From Thiomicrorhabdus sp. (GTDB taxonomy: Bacteria > Pseudomonadota > Gammaproteobacteria > Thiomicrospirales > Thiomicrospiraceae), in assembly GCA_021648185.1 (NCBI GenBank), contig JAKITH010000038.1:1-9111 (forward strand): a stretch of DNA of 9,111 nt, in the 5' to 3' direction. A model generated the notes under the pieces. It searched no databases, was not told the DNA's origin, and worked only from the letters and a program-made list of their open reading frames with translations. The translations under genes were made by a program, and so were the position numbers. Position 1 is the stretch's first letter. The number at the start of each line of letters is the position of its first letter. This document shows, piece by piece, positions 6,581 through 9,111 of this stretch.

Positions 6581-7120
6581 GTAAAATTCGTCAATATGCA
6601 GTGGCGTATTAGGACGAAAGCAGTCGATTAAGTTGTCAGTCCAACGTTGTGCTCGTTTTGGCAGGCCATGATGTAAATAGTGGTGCACTTGTGCTAATAC
6701 GGCATTTTGAAATTTCTCTGAGGGGCCTGCGTCTCCCGTTAGGTTGTCTGCACTGAAGTGAAAGGTGAAGTTAGCGGCGTGTGAAAAAATCCACTCGAGT
6801 GCTTGTGGCTTGACTTCGACTTGTTCAAACTTGGCTTGTTGTGCTTGAGTGCGACCATCAGGAATGTACCAGTAGCCAAAATCTTCTAATAAACGACGCT
6901 CTTTACCCGCGACACACCAATGGGCGATTTCATGTAGGGCGCTGGCAAAAAAACCATGGGCAAAAATAATACGGTGGTGAGGGTGGTTGGCATCGGCAGG
7001 GCGGTAGATGGGTTCTTTTTCGCAACAAACCAATTGTGTATTGTGGCTTGCTAAAAAGAGTTGATTGAAGCGTTCAACCAGTATGTGAGCGGTGTGAATG
7101 TTGGGATCGGTTTTTATCAT
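6548..7120 (-). CDS. epmC: Elongation factor P hydroxylase
   Basis: EpmC (YfcM) hydroxylates the beta-lysylated lysine of elongation factor P, the last step of the EpmA/EpmB/EpmC modification pathway; cytoplasmic, iron-dependent. The 190 residues (E. coli about 182) show the family signature nearly unbroken: EPIYRPAD (36-43), IIFAHGFFASALHEIAHW (51-68) with the metal-binding HEIAH (63-67), then AGKERRLLEDFGYWYIPDGR (71-90). The C-terminal half is less conserved but complete. It starts 20 bases after the greB stop and is probably cotranscribed, although a TATAAT-like box (7134-7129) only 8 bases before the ATG could also give a nearly leaderless transcript; no good ribosome site is seen. Its last 33 bases overlap the 3' end of the oleate hydratase gene tail to tail. 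EpmA, EpmB and EF-P are not in the window. Confidence 0.95.
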   Translation of the reverse strand: MIKTDPNIHTAHILVERFNQLFLASHNTQLVCCEKEPIYRPADANHPHHRIIFAHGFFASALHEIAHWCVAGKERRLLEDFGYWYIPDGRTQAQQAKFEQVEVKPQALEWIFSHAANFTFHFSADNLTGDAGPSEKFQNAVLAQVHHYLHHGLPKRAQRWTDNLIDCFRPNTPLHIDEFYLPRKCLHSSN

Positions 7121-7140
7121 TAGATGAAATTATAATCGGT

Positions 7141-7623
7141 TTAAAAAGCGGTGTATTGAATGCGGTTAATATACCAAACTTGTTGACCATTTGGGGTATT
7201 TACCGTGACTTCGTCGTCTACGGTTTTGCCAATTAACGCTCTCGCCATGGGGGCATTGATGCTGATGGCATTTTTTTGAGGGTCAAACTCATCGGCGCCT
7301 ACAATTCGATATTGAACCACGGTTCCTTCCTCATTTTCAAGCTCAACCCATGCTCCAAAAAACACTTTGCCATCTTGTTGTGGTGAGTATTCTACGATTT
7401 GCAGAACCTCTAAGCGTTTTTTTAAAAACCGAATACGTCGGTCTATTTCACGTAAACGGCGTTTGCCTTCTTTGTACTCGGCGTTCTCCGAGCGATCACC
7501 GTGTGCGGCCGCAATGGTCACCTCTTTGGTGACGTGTCGTCGTTCAATGCGCCAAAGGTAATCCAGCTCTTTTTCGAGCTTAACGCGACCTTCTCGGGTA
7601 ATTAGGTTGGCTCTTTCATTCAT
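7141..7623 (-). CDS. greB: Transcript cleavage factor GreB
   Basis: GreB enters the RNA polymerase secondary channel and stimulates cleavage of backtracked RNA. The 160 residues match the E. coli protein (158). The N-terminal coiled coil (about 1-78) contains the tip motif GDRSENAEY with acidic Asp43 and Glu46, and the basic stretch KRRLREIDRRIRFLKKRLE, which with the following YSPQQDGKVFFGAWVELE is characteristic of GreB rather than GreA. The C-terminal FKBP-like domain ends with PNGQQVWYINRIQY. The ATG lies only 3 bases after the stop codon of the upstream gene and has no clear Shine-Dalgarno site, suggesting translation by coupling. epmC follows 20 bases downstream. Confidence 0.97.
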   Translation of the reverse strand: MNERANLITREGRVKLEKELDYLWRIERRHVTKEVTIAAAHGDRSENAEYKEGKRRLREIDRRIRFLKKRLEVLQIVEYSPQQDGKVFFGAWVELENEEGTVVQYRIVGADEFDPQKNAISINAPMARALIGKTVDDEVTVNTPNGQQVWYINRIQYTAF

Positions 7624-7626
7624 GAG

Positions 7627-8079
7627 TTATTCAGGGTACCAAGGGGATTTTTCGGCGGTTTCATACTGGGTTCTAAAGTGTTTTTTTAACAATTTAATCG
7701 AGCCATTCTTTTTGACTGCCTGACAGCCTCCAAGTTCATTTAACAGTTTATTAAAGCGGTGTTGACGCTCTAATTTTAATGCTTTTACATTGGGTTCAAT
7801 ATAGGTTTTTATAAAATTGTTAGCGGTTAGGCTGTATTTGGTGACATACAGGCGATTGACTAAATTTAAAGATTTAGAGACGCTCATACCACGGCAACGT
7901 TTGTTGTAGGCGTCGGTGAGCAGGGCAATTTCGATTAAATCAATGTGGGTTTGAAGCTCAGGGTTATTGGCTTTAACGGGTTGTTCGGCAAAGGAGGGGG
8001 GGGAGAAAATTAAAAAGCAGAGTGTAAGCAGGCTTTGAATGGCGAGAGTGTATGCAGGGCGTTGAGTTTGAGTGGTCAT
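7627..8079 (-). CDS. Secreted hypothetical protein upstream of greB
   Basis: I do not recognise a family. The 150 residues start with a plausible Sec signal peptide (hydrophobic core about 12-26, cleavage probably after SFA at residue 31). The mature part is about 119 residues, basic, mostly helical in character, with two cysteines (Cys62, Cys119) that could form a disulfide in the periplasm. AAGGA lies 6 bases before the ATG. An 8-base C run (8003-7996 on the coding strand) falls inside the signal peptide, so a one-base slip there would abolish the protein. The 3-base gap to greB makes the two translationally coupled and likely one transcript, but a functional link between a secreted protein and GreB is not obvious. 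Confidence 0.75.
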   Translation of the reverse strand: MTTQTQRPAYTLAIQSLLTLCFLIFSPPSFAEQPVKANNPELQTHIDLIEIALLTDAYNKRCRGMSVSKSLNLVNRLYVTKYSLTANNFIKTYIEPNVKALKLERQHRFNKLLNELGGCQAVKKNGSIKLLKKHFRTQYETAEKSPWYPE

Positions 8080-8110
8080 GATATCCTTAAAGCGTCTTTA
8101 AATAAGTGGT

Positions 8111-8186
8111 TTGATGTCCTTTGATAGTGTAATCGAATCGACATAAAAAAGCCCGCATAAGCAGGCTATATTTTAAGGACATTCAA
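8111..8186. repeat. Spaced inverted repeat around terminator and upstream region
   Basis: TTGATGTCCTT (8111-8121) and AAGGACATTCAA (8175-8186) are inverted copies apart from one extra base. They flank the predicted terminator in the 143-base spacer between the PEP-CTERM gene and the greB cluster. They might be paired protein sites or extend the secondary structure; nothing decides between these. I see no convincing -35/-10 pair for the greB cluster in this spacer. Confidence 0.4.
8144..8167 (-). terminator. Rho-independent terminator of the PEP-CTERM gene
   Basis: On the minus strand AGCCTGC-TTAT-GCGGGCT forms a 7-bp stem with one U-G wobble and a 4-base loop, followed at once by six Ts (8150-8145). 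It lies 56 bases after the stop codon at 8223 and before the start of the greB cluster, so it separates the two units. Confidence 0.8.
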
Positions 8187-8222
8187 GCGGACACATTTAT
8201 ATCCATGGCTAGAGGTTCAATT

Positions 8223-8726
8223 TTAAGTATTAAATTTTAGTAGTAGTTTTTTTCGTCGATGCTGCAAGCCTAAAAGCATGACCAGTCCAACACCAAATAG
8301 CATGAATGTAGGAGGGTTGGGTACGGAAGAGACAGTTTGTAAATTGGACTCAACAAGTGGGCTACCAAAGACTTGTACTTCAGACAAGATGTATAAGCCG
8401 TTTCCTCCTGAGGCAGAGAGCCTAAGGTACCTTGCTTCAACCATGGAAAAGTCCATGTTGGCAACGTATTCTTCATTTAAATTGTCACTGCTCATGGTGT
8501 CCATTGCGCGCGCAATTTCTCCATCATCTGGGTTAATCGTGAATAAATTGTCCCAATTGATATTGTCTATTGAGTAGTCCATTTGGTATGCGTCATTTGC
8601 ATCAACTTGCATAAGTACGTCTTGAACCATAAATAGGTTGCCAAGATCCATGTTAATCATGCCTTCTAAGTTAGACCACCAAATAGTGTTTGAGGTGAAA
8701 TCGCTTGACATCATAATATCAAACAT
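8223..8726 (-). CDS. PEP-CTERM-type surface protein lacking its N-terminus (probably 5'-truncated)
   Basis: The 167-residue reading frame ends in a PEP-CTERM-like sorting signal: VPNPPT (135-140, in place of the usual VPEPST), a hydrophobic segment (141-154) and a basic tail HRRKK (156-160). Such proteins are exported and then processed by an exosortase. The body resembles a discoidin-like (F5/8 type C) beta-sandwich: WWSNLEGMINMDLG (16-29), YSIDNINW (51-58), ARYLRLSASGGNGLYILSEVQVFG (98-121). A signal peptide, required for this sorting route, is missing, and the domain seems to start part-way in. Only four codons precede the ATG before an in-frame stop, and beyond that the DNA encodes a GT20 protein on the other strand. 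AAGG 8 bases upstream of the ATG may be chance. I infer loss of the 5' end at a junction; a functional short version cannot be excluded. Confidence 0.7.
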   Translation of the reverse strand: MFDIMMSSDFTSNTIWWSNLEGMINMDLGNLFMVQDVLMQVDANDAYQMDYSIDNINWDNLFTINPDDGEIARAMDTMSSDNLNEEYVANMDFSMVEARYLRLSASGGNGLYILSEVQVFGSPLVESNLQTVSSVPNPPTFMLFGVGLVMLLGLQHRRKKLLLKFNT

Positions 8727-9111
8727 TATAATACCTTAAAAGAAGAATTGGATAAGCGAGTAGGCAGTATTAATAGTAAGTATGGATCCAGTTCTTGGAC
8801 ACCCGTTCAATATTACTATAGATCTATATCGTTTAACCGGCTAATTGCTTGGTATAAAGTAGCACCAATTGCACTTATTACGCCTTTTAGAGATGGGATG
8901 AACTTAGTAGCCAAAGAATACATAGCTACCAAAGACGATGGAAAAGGCGTGCTTATTTTAAGCGCAATGGCTGGAGCGGCCAAAGAATTGGTAAGCGACT
9001 TGCAGGTAAACCCTAATAATTTACATCATATTGCAGATTCTATTTACAAAGTCCTTGAAATGAGCGAGGAAGATCAAATAGAGGATATGCGAGCTATGCA
9101 AAAAGGGGTAA
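8709..9111 (+). pseudogene. 5'-truncated GT20 synthase (trehalose-6-phosphate / glucosylglycerol-phosphate synthase type), continues off window
   Basis: An open frame of 134 codons with no usable start matches the C-terminal half of GT20 retaining glycosyltransferases, which join a nucleotide-sugar glucose to glucose-6-phosphate or glycerol-3-phosphate for compatible-solute synthesis. Counting from 8709: LKEELDKRVGSINSKYG (10-26), SWTPVQYYYRS (29-39), ITPFRDGMNLVAKEY (57-71), then GVLILS and AGAAKEL. RDGMNLVAKE is the nucleotide-sugar binding loop of OtsA (Asp361 to Glu369 in E. coli). All of the N-terminal acceptor-binding half is absent: a stop codon lies at 8706-8708, and upstream DNA encodes the PEP-CTERM protein on the opposite strand. 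The first in-frame ATG (8898) falls inside the binding loop. I cannot decide between OtsA and GgpS. The fragment is probably nonfunctional, unless the junction is an assembly artefact. Confidence 0.82.

Noticed and set aside
8278..8577. Plus-strand 99-residue reading frame opposite the PEP-CTERM gene
   Set aside because: It mirrors the PEP-CTERM frame, which has a terminator and a clear sorting signal on the other strand.

Overview
The window looks like bacterial chromosome from a gammaproteobacterium. PdxB, GreB and the EF-P hydroxylase EpmC together are typical of that class, and EpmC is largely confined to it. The genome is moderately A/T-rich. A c-type cytochrome, a PEP-CTERM protein and a compatible-solute glycosyltransferase fragment would suit an aquatic, perhaps sulfur-oxidising lineage, but the sequence does not settle that and the placement is inference.

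Layout. 1-2020: the minus-strand start of a tripartite efflux operon, with a TolC-like outer-membrane protein and then the N-terminal third of a periplasmic adaptor lipoprotein that runs off the left edge; a promoter overlapped by a perfect palindrome lies upstream. 2015-2662: an alpha/beta hydrolase on the minus strand. 2774-3919: pdxB (vitamin B6 synthesis), divergent from the hydrolase. 3951-4872: a class II c-type cytochrome gene enclosed by two copies, in opposite orientation, of a hairpin-rich MITE-like repeat. 4973-6580: an oleate hydratase-type flavoprotein. 6548-8079: a minus-strand cluster, secreted hypothetical protein - greB - epmC, whose last gene overlaps the 3' end of the oleate hydratase gene. 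8144-8726: a PEP-CTERM protein without a signal peptide and its terminator. 8709-9111: the plus-strand C-terminal part of a GT20 synthase (trehalose-6-phosphate or glucosylglycerol-phosphate synthase) without its N-terminal part, running off the right edge.

The genes are mostly ordinary single-gene units; no defence, CRISPR or phage system is visible. Four structural points stand out. (1) The GC skew of the + strand changes from C-rich to G-rich at about 4 kb whatever the gene orientation, at the position of the repeat cluster. (2) The MITE-like family encloses the cytochrome gene. (3) At about 8.71-8.735 kb two head-to-head genes both lack their 5' ends, which marks a rearrangement or assembly junction. 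(4) Several genes carry unusually long G/C homopolymers of 7-9 bases. I did not find strong evidence for a wholly new system; the repeat family and the two breakpoints are the best leads.
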